A stretch of DNA of 64,000 nucleotides from assembly GCF_001632775.1 (NCBI RefSeq), contig NZ_CP015249.1, positions 2,026,686 through 2,090,685 on the forward strand, read 5' to 3'. Below the pieces are notes generated by a model, which ran no database searches, was not told the DNA's origin, and worked only from the letters and a program-made list of their open reading frames with translations. Positions 44,752 to 55,468 of this stretch are shown in pieces. Origin of the DNA: Dokdonella koreensis DS-123 (GTDB lineage Bacteria > Pseudomonadota > Gammaproteobacteria > Xanthomonadales > Rhodanobacteraceae). Made by a program: the position numbers and the translations under genes. Numbering within the stretch: the stretch's first letter is position 1; the number at the start of each line of letters is the position of its first letter.

Positions 44752-45276
44752 TCAGGCCGCCTTGAGGATCAGCACCGAACGGGCGTCGATCTGCAGCTCG
44801 CGCTCGGCCGGTGCCTTGGCGCCGTCGTCCTTGAGGTGCTGGACCTCCTTGGCGTCGAGCTTCTTCTCGCTGAGCGTGCCGTAGACGATCGCCTGGCCGC
44901 TGGCGTCCTTCGGGACGCTGTAGGCATGGTCGTGCATGAACACGCGCGCGTGGCGGTCGCCTTCGCCAGTCAGCACCAGCCAGCAGCCCATCTTCTGGCA
45001 GACCTGGGTGATGCGGCCGCTCCAGGCACCGTCCTTGCCGGCCTGTGCCGTCAGGTTCGCGTGGGCATCGTCGATCGAAACGGCCGTGGCCGGCGCCGCG
45101 GCGAGCGGTGCGCCGTAGACGGCGCCGGCTTCGGTCTGCTGTACCGGCGTCGCGCCGGCCGGCGTGCGGTCGTGGTCGACGCCGCCGCCGTGGCCGGCAC
45201 CGTCGTGCGCGCCTTCGTGGGCGCAGGCGCCGCCGGCCAGCAACAGGGACAACACGAGTGCAAAGGGGGTGCGCAT
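44752..45276 (-). CDS. DUF4920 domain-containing exported protein
   Basis: A 174-residue exported protein with a lipoprotein-like leader (LLLAGGACAHEG), so Cys18 may be lipidated. A His/Gly/Asp-rich linker (HEGAHDGAGHGGGVDHD) could bind metal. The C-terminal 110 residues match DUF4920: GRITQVCQKMGCWLVL, then FMHDHAYSVPKD and ELQIDARSV. The conserved CQKxGCW pair suggests a redox or metal site. It ends 8 bp before the TMEM43-like gene, making a three-gene unit with the outer-membrane barrel. Confidence 0.85.
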   Translation of the reverse strand: MRTPFALVLSLLLAGGACAHEGAHDGAGHGGGVDHDRTPAGATPVQQTEAGAVYGAPLAAAPATAVSIDDAHANLTAQAGKDGAWSGRITQVCQKMGCWLVLTGEGDRHARVFMHDHAYSVPKDASGQAIVYGTLSEKKLDAKEVQHLKDDGAKAPAERELQIDARSVLILKAA

Positions 45277-45326
45277 CGGGACTCTCCTTGATGAGGCACG
45301 CGGTCGGCCGCGGCCGGTGATCGGTG

Positions 45327-46196
45327 TCAGGCGGCCAGCGGCCAGGCGTCGAGGCGGTCGCGCTCGTCGCGGGTGCCGTAGCGGCCCTTGGCGTCACGTT
45401 CGATGGCGGCCAGCGCGCAGCCGGCATCGTGCGTGAAGAACAGCTTGACGTCACGGGCGAGCTTGTCTTCGAGGAAAGCCCGCTTCTCGTCGATCAGCAG
45501 CTCCGGGTAACGATCGTAGCCCATGGTGATCGGCAAGTGCACCCAGGGACGGCCGGGGATCAGATCCGCGCAGAAAACCACCCCGCCGCCCGGTGCGACG
45601 ATCTCCGCCAGCAGCAGGCCCGGCGTGTGGCCGTCGGACACCTCGAACCGCACCGCGTCGCCGAGTGCCTGCGCCTGCGCGCCCTCGACCCGTTCCAGCC
45701 GCCCGCTGTCGAGCAGCAGCTGCGGCAGTTCCGGGATGAACGAGGCGCGATCGCGCGGATGCGGCGCCAGCGCGCGCTGCCAGTGCGCCGCGCCGACGAC
45801 ATAGGTGGCGTTGGGAAACAGCAGGCGTGGCGGCTGCCCGGCTTCCCAGGCGGCCAGCAGGCCGCCTGCATGGTCGAAATGCAGGTGCGAGAGCACGACG
45901 ACGTCGATGTCCTCGTGGCTGAAGCCGGCGGCGGCCAGCGAGTCGAGCAGCACGTGGCGCTCCTCGACCACGCCGTAGCGTTCGCGCAGCTTCGGCTCGA
46001 AGAACGCGCCGATGCCGGTCTCGAACAGCACGGTCTTGCCGGCCAGGCCTTCGGCCAGCAGGCAGCGGCAGGCGAGGGGAATGCCGTTGCCGGCGTCGGG
46101 CGCGATCCAGGTCTGCCAGACCGCGCGCGGCGCGTTGCCGAACATCGCGCCGCCGTCGAGGCGCTGCGAGTTGCCGAGGATCGACCAGAGCTTCAT
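45327..46196 (-). CDS. MBL-fold metallohydrolase
   Basis: A 289-residue metallo-beta-lactamase-fold hydrolase. The binuclear metal motif HLHFDH is in [13 protein letters not shown]; further ligands are in [18 protein letters not shown] and FFTHDAG. No signal peptide, so cytoplasmic. The ATG at 46196 starts at the conserved LWSILGN. It belongs to the broad quorum-quenching/lactonase-like and hydrolase branch; the substrate cannot be told. It follows the gamma-glutamyltransferase gene by 11 bp on the same strand. Confidence 0.9.
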   Translation of the reverse strand: MKLWSILGNSQRLDGGAMFGNAPRAVWQTWIAPDAGNGIPLACRCLLAEGLAGKTVLFETGIGAFFEPKLRERYGVVEERHVLLDSLAAAGFSHEDIDVVVLSHLHFDHAGGLLAAWEAGQPPRLLFPNATYVVGAAHWQRALAPHPRDRASFIPELPQLLLDSGRLERVEGAQAQALGDAVRFEVSDGHTPGLLLAEIVAPGGGVVFCADLIPGRPWVHLPITMGYDRYPELLIDEKRAFLEDKLARDVKLFFTHDAGCALAAIERDAKGRYGTRDERDRLDAWPLAA

Positions 46197-46207
46197 CGCG
46201 GAGTCCT

Positions 46208-47920
46208 CTATTTCACGGCGGCCGCGCCGGCACCGCCGCCGCCGCGCGGGTCCGAGCCGGCCTGCACGGTGCCGGTCGTGCGTTCCCAACTGACGACGTT
46301 CATCAGGCCCCAGGTGCGCTCGCCGCGGTTGACGACGTGGCCCATCGCTTCGAGCGCGCGGGTTTCCTCGGCGGAGAAGGCGTCCGGTTCGGCGGACACG
46401 ACGTCGGGCAGGTACTGGTGGTGGAAGCGCGGGTTGGCGGCGACCTTGGCCGGCGCCTCGCCGTCGATGAAGGCCAGGATGCCTTCGAGCACCATCGTGA
46501 TGATGCGGCTGCCGCCGGGCGTGCCGATCACGCCGACGCGATCCTTTCCGATCACGAAGCTCGGCGTCATCGACGACAGCGGGCGATGGCCGGGCCGCGG
46601 CGCGTTGGCGTCGCCGCCGACCAGGCCGAAGGCATTGGGCTCGCCGGGCCGCAGCGCGAAGTCGTCCATCTCGTTGTTGAGCACGAAGCCGGTGCCCGGC
46701 ACGACGAAGCCCGAGCCGAGCGTGAGGTTGACCGTCTTGGTGACCGACGCGAGGTTGCCGTCGGCGTCGATGATCGAATAGTGCGTGGTATGGGTGGACT
46801 CGGCCGGCGCGCCGTAGCCGGGCAGCAGGGCGCTCGGCGTGGCCTTCTGCGGATGGATCGAGGCGCGCAGGCCGGCGGCGTAGAGCGGGCTGGTCAGCTC
46901 GGCGACGGGCATCTGGACGTAGTCCGGATCGCCCAGGTACTCGGCGCGGTCGCGGTAGGCGCGGCGCATCGCTTCGATCGTCAGGTGGGTGCGCTGCACG
47001 CGGTCGAGCCGGCCGAGCTCGTAGCCGGAAAGGATGTTGAGCATCTCGGCCACCGCGATGCCGCCGGAGGACGGCGGCGGCGCGGTGACGATGCGCCAGT
47101 CGCGATACGCCACCGTCAGCGGCTCGCGCAGCTTCACGCGGTAGCCGGCCAGGTCCTCGGCGCTCCAGGTGCCGCCAGCGGCACGCACGGCCTCGACCAT
47201 GCGCTGCGCGAAGGCGCCCTGGTAGAAGCCGGCATCACCGGACTCGGCGATGCGCTCGAGCGTGGCGGCCAGGTCCGGGAAGCGCAGGCGCTGGCCTTCG
47301 GCCGGCACGGCGCCGTCGACGAGATAGAGGCCGGCGGCCGCCGGCCAGCGCTCGAGCACGGCGCGGCGCTGGCCGATCGCCGCGACCAGGCGCGGGTAGG
47401 CCGGGAACCCTTCGCGCGCCAGCCGGATCGCCGGTGCCAGCGAGACCTTGAGCGGCAGCTTGCCGCGCTGGGCGGCGAGCCAGGTGAACGCGGCCGGCTC
47501 GCCCGGGATGCCGGCGGACAGCGGTCCGTTGACCGACTTGTCGCGGTCGAGCTTGCCGTCGGTGCCGATCCACAGTTCGCCGCGCGTCGCGGCCGGCGCG
47601 GTCTCGCGTGCGTCGAGGAACACGTCCTTGCCGTCGGCAACGCTGTGCAGCAGGAAGAAACCGCCGCCACCGATGCCCGAACTCTGCGGCTCGACCACCG
47701 ACAGGGCGGCGCCGACGGCGATCGCGGCGTCGAAGGCGTTGCCGCCGCGGGCCAGTACCTCGAAGCCTGCGGCGGTCGCCAGCGGGTGCGCGCTGGCGAT
47801 CGCCGCCTTGCCGGGACGCTCGGCACCGGCCGGGGCGGCCAGGCACGGGACGGCCAGCAGCACGGCCAGCAGCAGGAGCACGGCGCGCGGCAGGCCGTGG
47901 CGGAAACGGGGTGATCTCAT
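46208..47920 (-). CDS. ggt: Gamma-glutamyltransferase
   Basis: A 570-residue periplasmic N-terminal-nucleophile hydrolase that cleaves and transfers gamma-glutamyl groups of glutathione. A signal peptide covers residues 1-30. The precursor self-cleaves before Thr378 in the TTHYSIID motif, giving large and small subunits. Substrate-binding signatures [21 protein letters not shown] and [13 protein letters not shown] are present. Full length. Its ATG overlaps the stop of the ferredoxin gene (ATGA at 47917-47920). Confidence 0.94.
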   Translation of the reverse strand: MRSPRFRHGLPRAVLLLLAVLLAVPCLAAPAGAERPGKAAIASAHPLATAAGFEVLARGGNAFDAAIAVGAALSVVEPQSSGIGGGGFFLLHSVADGKDVFLDARETAPAATRGELWIGTDGKLDRDKSVNGPLSAGIPGEPAAFTWLAAQRGKLPLKVSLAPAIRLAREGFPAYPRLVAAIGQRRAVLERWPAAAGLYLVDGAVPAEGQRLRFPDLAATLERIAESGDAGFYQGAFAQRMVEAVRAAGGTWSAEDLAGYRVKLREPLTVAYRDWRIVTAPPPSSGGIAVAEMLNILSGYELGRLDRVQRTHLTIEAMRRAYRDRAEYLGDPDYVQMPVAELTSPLYAAGLRASIHPQKATPSALLPGYGAPAESTHTTHYSIIDADGNLASVTKTVNLTLGSGFVVPGTGFVLNNEMDDFALRPGEPNAFGLVGGDANAPRPGHRPLSSMTPSFVIGKDRVGVIGTPGGSRIITMVLEGILAFIDGEAPAKVAANPRFHHQYLPDVVSAEPDAFSAEETRALEAMGHVVNRGERTWGLMNVVSWERTTGTVQAGSDPRGGGGAGAAAVK

Positions 47921-48174
47921 GCGGCGTTCTTCGCGATCAGTGCCTGGTACTTGGCGAACAGCTGCTCGCGCGACTCGGGGTGTGCGTCCTCGACGACGAT
48001 GCACTCCACCGGGCAGACCTCCACGCATTGCGGAAGGTCGAAATGGCCCACGCATTCGGTGCAGCGGCTGAGCGCGATCTCGTAGATCTCGGCGCCCAGC
48101 GAGATCGCCGTGTTGGGGCAGACCGGCTCGCAGACGTCGCAGTTGATGCAGTCTTCGGTGATCTTGAGCGACAT
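47917..48174 (-). CDS. YfhL-family 2[4Fe-4S] ferredoxin
   Basis: An 85-residue ferredoxin with two cluster motifs: CINCDVCEPVCP and the extended CTECVGHFDLPQCVEVCP, the insert between Cys pairs being typical of the YfhL/Alvin type with very low redox potential. The first residues MSLKITEDC match the family, and the helical tail SREQLFAKYQALI is usual. Often found beside coaD in gammaproteobacteria, as here with one gene between. Confidence 0.93.
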   Translation of the reverse strand: MSLKITEDCINCDVCEPVCPNTAISLGAEIYEIALSRCTECVGHFDLPQCVEVCPVECIVVEDAHPESREQLFAKYQALIAKNAA

Positions 48175-48225
48175 GGCGGATCGGCCGGCCGGCGGACGTG
48201 CCGCCGGCCGTGCTGAGTACGGGGC

Positions 48226-48735
48226 CTACTTCAGTTCGGCGGCGCGCACGTTGGCGCCGCTCGGTGCCAGCGCTTCCTTGACGCGGGTGGTGTCGTCCGG
48301 CGTGCCGACGACCAGCACGACGACGTCCTTGAACGAACCGGACTGGGCGCCGCCGAAGGCCTCGATGACGAAGTCGGCGGTGATCTTGGAGTCCGGACCG
48401 CCGAAGGCCATCATGTTGCCGGGCAGCACGCCGCGGCCGACGACGCCGCGCACGTTCTCCAGCTGGTTGCTGCGGTCGTCGAGGGCCTTCTCGTCCTCGC
48501 CACCGGGGATGTAGTACATGTACGGACGGGTGGTGGTCACGCCCTGCATGTTGTTGGTGACGACGTTGGCGAGGTACTTCTTCCACGCCGCGGTGTCGGC
48601 CGGGTCGGTCGGCAGAGGCACGGTCTCGACGGTCGGGGCGGCCTGCTGCGCCGAGGTCTCGGCGGCCTTGTCGCAGGCGCTCAGGACGAAGGTCGAGGCC
48701 ACGGCGAGGGCGAGGGGAATCAGGATCTTGCGCAT
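48226..48735 (-). CDS. Lipoprotein of unknown function
   Basis: A 169-residue lipoprotein with a classic lipobox (FVLSACDK, Cys21 lipidated). A Thr/Pro/Ala-rich linker leads to a globular domain with NMQGVTTTRPYMYYIPG and FKDVVVLVVGTPDD. It is conserved-looking and well composed, but I do not recognise the family. It sits between coaD and the ferredoxin on the same strand. Its leader is preceded by GGGAGG. Confidence 0.82.
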   Translation of the reverse strand: MRKILIPLALAVASTFVLSACDKAAETSAQQAAPTVETVPLPTDPADTAAWKKYLANVVTNNMQGVTTTRPYMYYIPGGEDEKALDDRSNQLENVRGVVGRGVLPGNMMAFGGPDSKITADFVIEAFGGAQSGSFKDVVVLVVGTPDDTTRVKEALAPSGANVRAAELK

Positions 48736-48838
48736 GGGAGGGATTCCTGGAGGATCGAAGGAGCGTAAGAAAACGGATCAAGAGTACCAGCTTGCGCCGG
48801 CGCCGGTGATGTCGGCCGCCGGCGACGGCAGCGGCACG

Positions 48839-49384
<546 letters not shown>

Positions 49385-49437
49385 TTAGCAGCCCGGCGTT
49401 TCGCGATGCGCTCCGGCGACCTGTTTCGCGGCCCGCT

Positions 49438-50004
49438 CTAGCGCCGGTAGAGCGCGTGGCGCACGGCACCGGCGCGTCCTTCCCGGTGCAGCTGCCACGA
49501 CGGCGGGACCGCGAACGCCTGGGTGGCCGGTGCCTCGACATGAATCCAGGCCGCCGGCTTCAGGCGGCCTGCGCTTTCCAGGCGTGCCAGCGTCGTGTCC
49601 CACCGCTGGTCGGCGAACGGCGGATCGACGAAGGCGATGTCGAAGGCTTCGCCGTCGGGGCGGCTCAGCCAGTCCGCCGCGTCGGTGCACAGCACCTCGC
49701 CGTTGCCGACCTTGAGCCGCGCGAGGTTCTGGGTGAGCGCGCGGGCCAGCGCCGGATCGCGTTCGACGAAGAGGCAGTGCGCCGCGCCGCGCGAGAGCGC
49801 CTCGATGCCGAGCGCGCCGGTGCCGGCGAACAGGTCCAGGCAGCGGGCGCCCTCGATCAGCGGCGCCAGCCAGTTGAACAGGGTCTCGCGCACGCGTTCG
49901 GGCGTGGGGCGCAGCCCCGGCGCGGCGGGGATCTGCAGCCGTGATCCGCGCAGGTGGCCGGCGATGATGCGCAGGCGGCCCGGCGGGAATCGGGGGTCGG
50001 GCAT
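49438..50004 (-). CDS. rsmD: 16S rRNA (guanine(966)-N(2))-methyltransferase
   Basis: A 188-residue SAM-dependent methyltransferase. The N-terminus GRLRIIAGHLRGSRL is typical of RsmD. The SAM-binding motif DLFAGTGALGIEALSRG lies at about 56-72 and the catalytic DPPF-type motif is in IAFVDPPFADQRW. It modifies G966 of 16S rRNA. The ATG at 50004 is the one nearest the conserved start. It is divergent from ftsY with only 52 bp between the two starts, a common arrangement. Confidence 0.95.
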   Translation of the reverse strand: MPDPRFPPGRLRIIAGHLRGSRLQIPAAPGLRPTPERVRETLFNWLAPLIEGARCLDLFAGTGALGIEALSRGAAHCLFVERDPALARALTQNLARLKVGNGEVLCTDAADWLSRPDGEAFDIAFVDPPFADQRWDTTLARLESAGRLKPAAWIHVEAPATQAFAVPPSWQLHREGRAGAVRHALYRR

Positions 50005-50056
50005 GAAAGGGCGATGATAGGATGGGCGCCCGCATTTTGGCCCCAATACGCACGCA

Positions 50057-51163
50057 ATGCTCAAGTTCTGGAAGAAGAAACCGCCGGCCGAGGACGTGCA
50101 GGCGGCGGTACCGGCGGTGGCCGACGACGCCGTGCCGCCGGTCGAGGCACCGGCATCGCCGCCGGACGCCCCGGTGGACGAGGCCGCCACCGAGGAGACG
50201 GAGGCCGATCTCGCCGCTTCCGCCGCAGCGGCGTCCGAGGCCGGCGCGCCGGCGCGCCGCAGCTGGCGCGACCGCCTGGCCGGCAGCGCGTTCGCGCGCA
50301 ACCTCGGCGCCTTGTTCGTGCGCAACCCGAAGCTGGACGATGCGCTGCTCGACGAGCTGGAGACGGCGCTGATCACGGCCGACGTCGGCGTCGCCGCCGC
50401 GACCGACCTGGTCGACGGCCTGCGCCGGCGCGTCGCCAAGCGTGAGTTCGCCGACGCCGGCGCGCTGCTGGCGGCGCTGCGCGCCGACCTGGTCGCGCTG
50501 CTCGAACCGGTGGCGCGGCCGCTGCAGGTGGACGGCGCCCGGCCGTACGTCGTGCTGGTCGTCGGCGTCAACGGCGTCGGCAAGACGACGACGATCGGCA
50601 AGCTGGCGCGGCGCTATCGGGGCGAAGGCCGCAACGTGATCCTGGCCGCCGGCGATACGTTCCGTGCCGCCGCGGTGGAACAGCTGACGACCTGGGGCGA
50701 GCGCAACCAAGTGCCGGTGATCGCCCAGGGCACCGGTGCCGACTCGGCCAGCGTGATCTTCGATGCGCTGCAGACGGCGCGCGCGCGCGGCGCGGACCTC
50801 CTGATCGCCGACACCGCCGGGCGCCTGCACACGCAGTCGGGCCTGATGGACGAGCTGGCGAAGATCCGCCGCGTGCTCGGCAAGCTCGACGCCGCTGCGC
50901 CGCACGAGGTGCTGCTGGTCATCGACGGCACCACCGGCCAGAATGCGGTCAACCAGGCGCGCCAGTTCCGCGAGGCGATCGGCGTCACCGGCCTGGTCGT
51001 GACCAAGCTCGACGGTACCGCCAAGGGCGGCGTGGTGTTCGCGCTGGCACGCGAGTTCGGCCTGCCGATCCGGTTCGTCGGGCTCGGCGAAAGCAGCGAG
51101 GACCTGCGCGTGTTCGATGCGACGGCCTTCGTCGAAGGCCTGCTGCCCGCTTCGCTGGGCTGA
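50057..51163 (+). CDS. ftsY: Signal recognition particle receptor FtsY
   Basis: A 368-residue SRP receptor GTPase. An acidic, Ala/Pro/Glu-rich A domain (residues about 8-65) follows the basic start MLKFWKKKPP, which can contact membrane lipid. The NG domain shows GVNGVGKTTTIGKLA (P-loop), DTFRAAAVEQL, DTAGRLHTQ and TKLDGTAKGG. It docks the ribosome-SRP complex at the translocon. Notably, the gene for the SRP RNA it works with lies 4 kb downstream in the same window. Confidence 0.97.
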   Translation: MLKFWKKKPPAEDVQAAVPAVADDAVPPVEAPASPPDAPVDEAATEETEADLAASAAAASEAGAPARRSWRDRLAGSAFARNLGALFVRNPKLDDALLDELETALITADVGVAAATDLVDGLRRRVAKREFADAGALLAALRADLVALLEPVARPLQVDGARPYVVLVVGVNGVGKTTTIGKLARRYRGEGRNVILAAGDTFRAAAVEQLTTWGERNQVPVIAQGTGADSASVIFDALQTARARGADLLIADTAGRLHTQSGLMDELAKIRRVLGKLDAAAPHEVLLVIDGTTGQNAVNQARQFREAIGVTGLVVTKLDGTAKGGVVFALAREFGLPIRFVGLGESSEDLRVFDATAFVEGLLPASLG

Positions 51164-51184
51164 CCGGCGTTTCGCGCGGCCCGG

Positions 51185-51613
51185 TCAGGGCTCGGGAAAA
51201 CCCAGCAGGCGCCATGCCGACAGCGCCGCCACCGCGGCGAGCGCGATCAGCAGCACGGCACCGATGCGGGTCGCCGTGGCGACCCGCAGCGCGTCGGCGC
51301 CGCGGCGGACCGGTACGTCGCGCAGCGTGCGTGCCTCGGCCCGCGGCCAGCGCTGCTGGCGGCTGACGCCGGCGGCGACGCGCAGGGCATGCAGGGCGAG
51401 CACCAGCACGCAGGCGCCGCCGATCATCGTCAGCGCGCCGGTCAGCTGGCGGACCACGGCGATCAGTTGCTCGATCGACATCATGTCCGCCGCACCGGCG
51501 AGCCAGTGACGAAACCCGAGCGTGACGAGGACCGCCGCGAGCACGGCGCCGCTGAGCGCCGCGAGCGTGGTGCGCCGCAGGCGCGGATCGGCGGGATGAA
51601 TCTCGCGGCTCAT
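51185..51613 (-). CDS. Small integral membrane protein
   Basis: A 142-residue protein with three likely membrane helices (about 15-35, 58-78 and 115-135), separated by polar loops including RQQRWPRAEARTLRDVPVRRG. I do not recognise a family. The ATG at 51613 follows GGGAGGC. It converges with ftsY, ending 22 bp from it. Confidence 0.7.
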   Translation of the reverse strand: MSREIHPADPRLRRTTLAALSGAVLAAVLVTLGFRHWLAGAADMMSIEQLIAVVRQLTGALTMIGGACVLVLALHALRVAAGVSRQQRWPRAEARTLRDVPVRRGADALRVATATRIGAVLLIALAAVAALSAWRLLGFPEP

Positions 51614-51759
51614 CGCAGGCCTCCCTCGACCGGCTGGCGGTGCCTCGCACGGTCGGGGTGACAGGCAGGCGGACGTCGCAGGATAAGCGGCCCTCGCGCG
51701 TGCGACGTGCCGCCCGTCGCCCAATCGCCACGCTGGTCGCGGCTGCTATGCTTCGGCGG

Positions 51760-52677
51760 ATGAAGCGCGTGCTTTCGATGATTCTCCTGCTGCCGCTGGC
51801 GGCCTGTCACAGCCTGCGGCCGACGGCCGTGGCGCCGGCGCCGGCTGCGGCCGGCGTGCCCGACGGGCTCTACGACAACCACGAGCAGGTCTGGCGTGCC
51901 GCCGGCGACGCGGCGGCGCTGGCGCCGCCGCGATTGCGCCTGCAGGTGCGCTCGTACAAGGGCGGTTGGCAGACCTGGCGTATCGAGCCGGAAGGCGGCG
52001 CGCCGGCGACCTGGCTGATGCAGGTCGCGGCGACGGCCGATGGCGGGCAGCAGATGACGCCGTATCGTGCGCGCGTCGCGGCGCCGAAGCTCGATCCGGC
52101 CCCCGACCCGAACGAATGGACGGCACTCGATGCCTGTCGCCTGTCACCGGAACGCCCGTCGCAGTCCGGCGCGCGCCTGGCCGCCGATGCGGCCGCCTGC
52201 GCGACGATCGCGCCGGGAATCGGCGCGGCGATCGCGTTCCTGCCGATCGCGGTCACGCGGGCCGACGAAGGCATCCAGCTGCGTGTCTACGCCGACCAGG
52301 CGCGCGGGCCCGACGCGCAGGCGCAGGTGCGTCGCGTGCACTGGTACGGCGGCTGGGCCGCCGTCAACGGCGCCGGCCCGCAGGCCAGCGCGGACAACCG
52401 CGACTGGCACATGAACCGGCAGCTGCGCCTGGGCAACGAGGGCGGGCGCAGCGCATTGAACTGGCGCGACGGGACGCCGAGCGGCTGGTCGCTGGGGCTG
52501 GAGCGGCTGACCTTCCGCGAAGGCGGGACGCCGGTGCTGAAGCTGTCGATCATCGACGACGCCGACGGCCGCGTGCTGGCCTACGCCTGGGCCGATCCGC
52601 GCGCCGAACGCATCGGCATCAACCTGGGCTGGATCCAGGTCGGCCTCGAACGCGAAACGAAGGAGACGAGCCGATGA
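51760..52677 (+). CDS. Lipoprotein of unknown function, 305 aa
   Basis: A lipoprotein with leader [18 protein letters not shown] (lipobox LAAC, Cys16). The mature part resembles a compact beta-rich domain with [29 protein letters not shown] and [14 protein letters not shown]. There is some loose likeness to CpcT/CpeT-type lipocalin-like proteins (the GLYDNHEQ opening), too weak to assign. It overlaps the following tRNA-binding-protein gene by ATGA, so they are co-translated. An in-frame ATG four codons upstream (51748) is a less likely start. Confidence 0.78.
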   Translation: MKRVLSMILLLPLAACHSLRPTAVAPAPAAAGVPDGLYDNHEQVWRAAGDAAALAPPRLRLQVRSYKGGWQTWRIEPEGGAPATWLMQVAATADGGQQMTPYRARVAAPKLDPAPDPNEWTALDACRLSPERPSQSGARLAADAAACATIAPGIGAAIAFLPIAVTRADEGIQLRVYADQARGPDAQAQVRRVHWYGGWAAVNGAGPQASADNRDWHMNRQLRLGNEGGRSALNWRDGTPSGWSLGLERLTFREGGTPVLKLSIIDDADGRVLAYAWADPRAERIGINLGWIQVGLERETKETSR

Positions 52678-53012
52678 GCGAACCGACGATCACCTGGGCC
52701 GATTTCGAGAAGGTGGTGCTGGCCGCCGGCACGGTCCTGCGCGTGGAACCGTTTCCGGAGGCGCGCAAGCCGGCCTACAAGATCTGGGTCGATTTCGGCC
52801 CGTACGGCGAGCGCAAGACCAGCGCCCAGGTGGCGGCGCTGTACCAGCCGCAGGACCTGGTCGGCCGGCAGATCGTCGGCGTGGTCAACTTCCCGGAGAA
52901 GCAGATCGGGCCGTTCCGGTCGCAGTTCCTGCTGACCGGCTTCCCGACCGAGGACGGCGTGGTCGTCACCGCGCTGGAGCGCCCGGTCCCGAACGGAACG
53001 CGGCTGGCCTAG
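52674..53012 (+). CDS. CsaA-like tRNA-binding protein
   Basis: A 112-residue protein made of a single EMAP/tRNA-binding OB-fold: [33 protein letters not shown] and [17 protein letters not shown] are typical of CsaA. In Bacillus CsaA has chaperone-like activity and binds tRNA; the role in proteobacteria is less clear. It ends in TAG within CTAG at 53009-53012, where the convergent MFS gene also ends on the other strand. Confidence 0.92.
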   Translation: MSEPTITWADFEKVVLAAGTVLRVEPFPEARKPAYKIWVDFGPYGERKTSAQVAALYQPQDLVGRQIVGVVNFPEKQIGPFRSQFLLTGFPTEDGVVVTALERPVPNGTRLA

Positions 53013-54181
53013 GTCGGGCGATCCGGCGTACCCGGCGCGGCATGCGCCTGGAGCCGGCCGGCACCGAGCACGGCGGCCAGCGCGACCGCGGCGAGGCCCG
53101 AGCCCAGCCACGGCAGGGCGGCCAGCGGCAGGCCGCTGCCGATCGCCAGCCCGCCGAACCAGGCGCCGATTGCGTTGCCGAGGTTGAACGCGCCCTGGTT
53201 GAGCGTGGAGGCGAGGTTCGGTGCGGCGCGCGCCTGCTCGATCACGTTGAGCTGTGCGCCCGGCACGATCGCGAAGCAGACGATGCCCCAGGCGAACAGG
53301 GTGACCAGGGTCGGCAGCCGGTAGTGGCTGGTCCAGGCGAACAGCGCCAACACCAGCACCGTGCCGGCGCACAGTGCGGCCAGCGCGGGCAGCAGCTTCC
53401 AGTCCGCCAGGCGGCCGCCGATCAGGCCGCCCAGCGTGATGCCGGCGCCGAACACCAGCAGTGCCCAGCTTTCCTGCGGCGGCACGAAGCCACCGACGTC
53501 GCGCAGGATGTAGGCGATGTAGGTGAAGACGCTGAAGAGGCTGGCCGAGCTGACGGTGCTTATCAGCAGCGCGAGCTGGATGCGCGCGCCGACCAGGGCG
53601 CGGAACTCGCGCAGGATGCTGCCGCCCTGCATCGGCAGCTGGCGCGGCAGCCACGCCTGCAGCGCGGCGACCGCCGCGACGCCGATCGCCGCGACCACCC
53701 AGAACGTGGAGCGCCAGCCGGCCGCATGGCCGAGCGCCGTGCCGAACGGCACGCCGAGCACGTTGGCGAGGGTGAGGCCGGTGAACATCAGCGCCACCGC
53801 CTGCGCACGCCGGTGCGGCTCGACGATCTGCGCCGCGACCACCGCGCCGATGCCGAAGAACGCCGCGTGGCAGAACGCCGTCACGACGCGGGCCGCCATC
53901 AGCCAGGCGTAGCCGGGCGCGAGCGCGCAGCACAGGTTGCCGATCACGAACAGCACCATCAGCGCGACCAGGGCGCGCTTGCGCGGCCAGCGCGCCGTGG
54001 CGATCGCCAGCAGCGGGGCGCCGACGGCGACGCCGATCGCGTAGCCGGAGACCAGCAGGCCGGCTTCGGGCGTCGATACCGCCAGGTCCGCGGCGACGTC
54101 CGGCAGCAGGCCCATGATGACGAACTCGGTGGTGCCGATGCCGAACGCGGCGGCGGCCAGAGCGAACAGCGGGCGCTTCAT
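53009..54181 (-). CDS. MFS transporter (AraJ/YdhP-like drug or sugar efflux)
   Basis: A 390-residue major facilitator with twelve predicted helices. The opening [22 protein letters not shown] is diagnostic of the AraJ/PbuE/YdhP group of drug:H+ antiporter-1 type exporters. The loop 2-3 motif appears as [14 protein letters not shown]. The ATG at 54181 is preferred over one 60 bp upstream because the first helix begins right after it. It is divergent from a LysR gene across 144 bp, so the regulator probably controls it. Substrate unknown. Confidence 0.93.
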   Translation of the reverse strand: MKRPLFALAAAAFGIGTTEFVIMGLLPDVAADLAVSTPEAGLLVSGYAIGVAVGAPLLAIATARWPRKRALVALMVLFVIGNLCCALAPGYAWLMAARVVTAFCHAAFFGIGAVVAAQIVEPHRRAQAVALMFTGLTLANVLGVPFGTALGHAAGWRSTFWVVAAIGVAAVAALQAWLPRQLPMQGGSILREFRALVGARIQLALLISTVSSASLFSVFTYIAYILRDVGGFVPPQESWALLVFGAGITLGGLIGGRLADWKLLPALAALCAGTVLVLALFAWTSHYRLPTLVTLFAWGIVCFAIVPGAQLNVIEQARAAPNLASTLNQGAFNLGNAIGAWFGGLAIGSGLPLAALPWLGSGLAAVALAAVLGAGRLQAHAAPGTPDRPT

Positions 54182-54325
54182 CGGCGGCGGAGGACGAGGG
54201 GACGGGCGGGTGCGGACGGGAACCTGCCCGGCCGGAGGCAATCAGAGCAGCATGCCGCGGTCCGGGGCCCGCGAAAATCGGCCGCTGCCGCGATACGCTC
54301 TTTCGCCTGCATCAAGAATCCTCCG

Positions 54326-55252
54326 ATGATCGACAATCTTCTGGACCTGTCGCTGTTCACCCGCATCGTCGCCACCGGGACGTTGTCGGCGGCGGCGCGC
54401 GAACTCGGCCTGTCGCTGGCGGTGGTCAGCAAGCGCCTGGCGCAGATGGAGGAGCGGCTCGGCGTGCGCCTGATCCAGCGCACCACGCGCCGCCTGGCGC
54501 TGACCGAGGAAGGCGCCGTGTTCCACGAACACTGCCTGCGCATTCTGGCCGAAGTCGCCGAGGCCGAGGCGGCGATCTCGCGTACGCGCGACAGTGTCAG
54601 CGGCCTGCTGCGCCTCAATGCGCCGTGCGCGTTCGGCCGGCGCCAGCTGGCGCCGATCGTGGCGGCGTTCGGCCGGAACCATCCGGACCTGCGCATCCAG
54701 GTGGAGCTGACCGACACGGTGGTCGACCTGGTCGAGAGCGGGGCGGACATCGCCATCCGCTACGGCCGCCTGGCCGACTCGACGATGATCGCGCGCGAAT
54801 TGGCGCCGAGCTACCGGGTGCTGTGCGCCGCGCCGGCCTACCTCGAACGCCGCGGCCATCCGGGCCATCCGCTGGAGCTGGCCGCACACGACTGCATCGT
54901 CCTGGGCGACGCGTCCGGTGCCGACTGGCGCTTCGGCAGCGGCGAGGACGAACTGGTCGTGCGCGTGCGCGGCCCGTTCCTCTGCAACCAGGGCGAGATG
55001 ACCCACATGCTGGCGCTGGAAGGCGCGGGCATCGCGATGAAGTCGATCTGGGACGTGGGCGAGGACATCGAGGCCGGCCGCCTGGTGCAGGTGCTGGCGT
55101 CGTATCCGATCCCGGCGGCACCGCTGCACGCGATCTATCCGCATGCGAGGCACTTGGCGCCGCGGGTGCGGCAGTTCGTCGAGTTCCTCGGCGAGCGGCT
55201 GCGCGCCTCGTGGCGCTGGGGACGGTCCGATGTGCCGCGCGCCGCGCGTTGA
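54326..55252 (+). CDS. LysR family transcriptional regulator
   Basis: A 308-residue LysR-type regulator. The N-terminal winged helix (about 5-62) reads LSLFTRIVATGTLSAAARELGLSLAVVSKRLAQMEERLGV. The effector domain follows (GLLRLNAPCAFGRRQLAPIV, ESGADIAIRYGRL), of the CrgA/AaeR-like subgroup. The ATG at 54326 follows CCTCCG, with weak Shine-Dalgarno; the start is fixed by the conserved first helix. It likely controls the divergent MFS exporter gene and itself from the shared 144-bp region. Confidence 0.94.
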   Translation: MIDNLLDLSLFTRIVATGTLSAAARELGLSLAVVSKRLAQMEERLGVRLIQRTTRRLALTEEGAVFHEHCLRILAEVAEAEAAISRTRDSVSGLLRLNAPCAFGRRQLAPIVAAFGRNHPDLRIQVELTDTVVDLVESGADIAIRYGRLADSTMIARELAPSYRVLCAAPAYLERRGHPGHPLELAAHDCIVLGDASGADWRFGSGEDELVVRVRGPFLCNQGEMTHMLALEGAGIAMKSIWDVGEDIEAGRLVQVLASYPIPAAPLHAIYPHARHLAPRVRQFVEFLGERLRASWRWGRSDVPRAAR

Positions 55253-55276
55253 GCGGCGGCGCCGATACCGCCTGGA

Positions 55277-55391
55277 GGGGTGGCGGCTCCGCCAGCCTGA
55301 TCCCGGCACCCGAATCACCTGCTACCGTTGCTTCCTTCCGGACCTGGCGGAATTCGCAGGCTATCGTCGCGGGAGAACCGACGGAGCCACC
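55277..55391 (-). ncRNA. ffs: Signal recognition particle 4.5S RNA
   Basis: On the minus strand the sequence contains the conserved SRP domain IV core CCAGGTCCGGAAGGAAGCA with the GGAA tetraloop and symmetric loop. The outer ends (GGTGGCTCCG at 55391 and CGGAGCCGCCACC near 55279) can pair into the long hairpin of bacterial 4.5S RNA. It has the right size, about 115 nt; ends are approximate to a few bases. It is the RNA partner of Ffh and works with FtsY encoded at 50 kb. Confidence 0.95.
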
Positions 55392-55468
55392 ATTGAACTG
55401 TTCCGGGACCGCTGGACCGGGCCGGGGGTCTCGCTCGCACGCAATCCCTGGCGATGCGACGGCATTAC

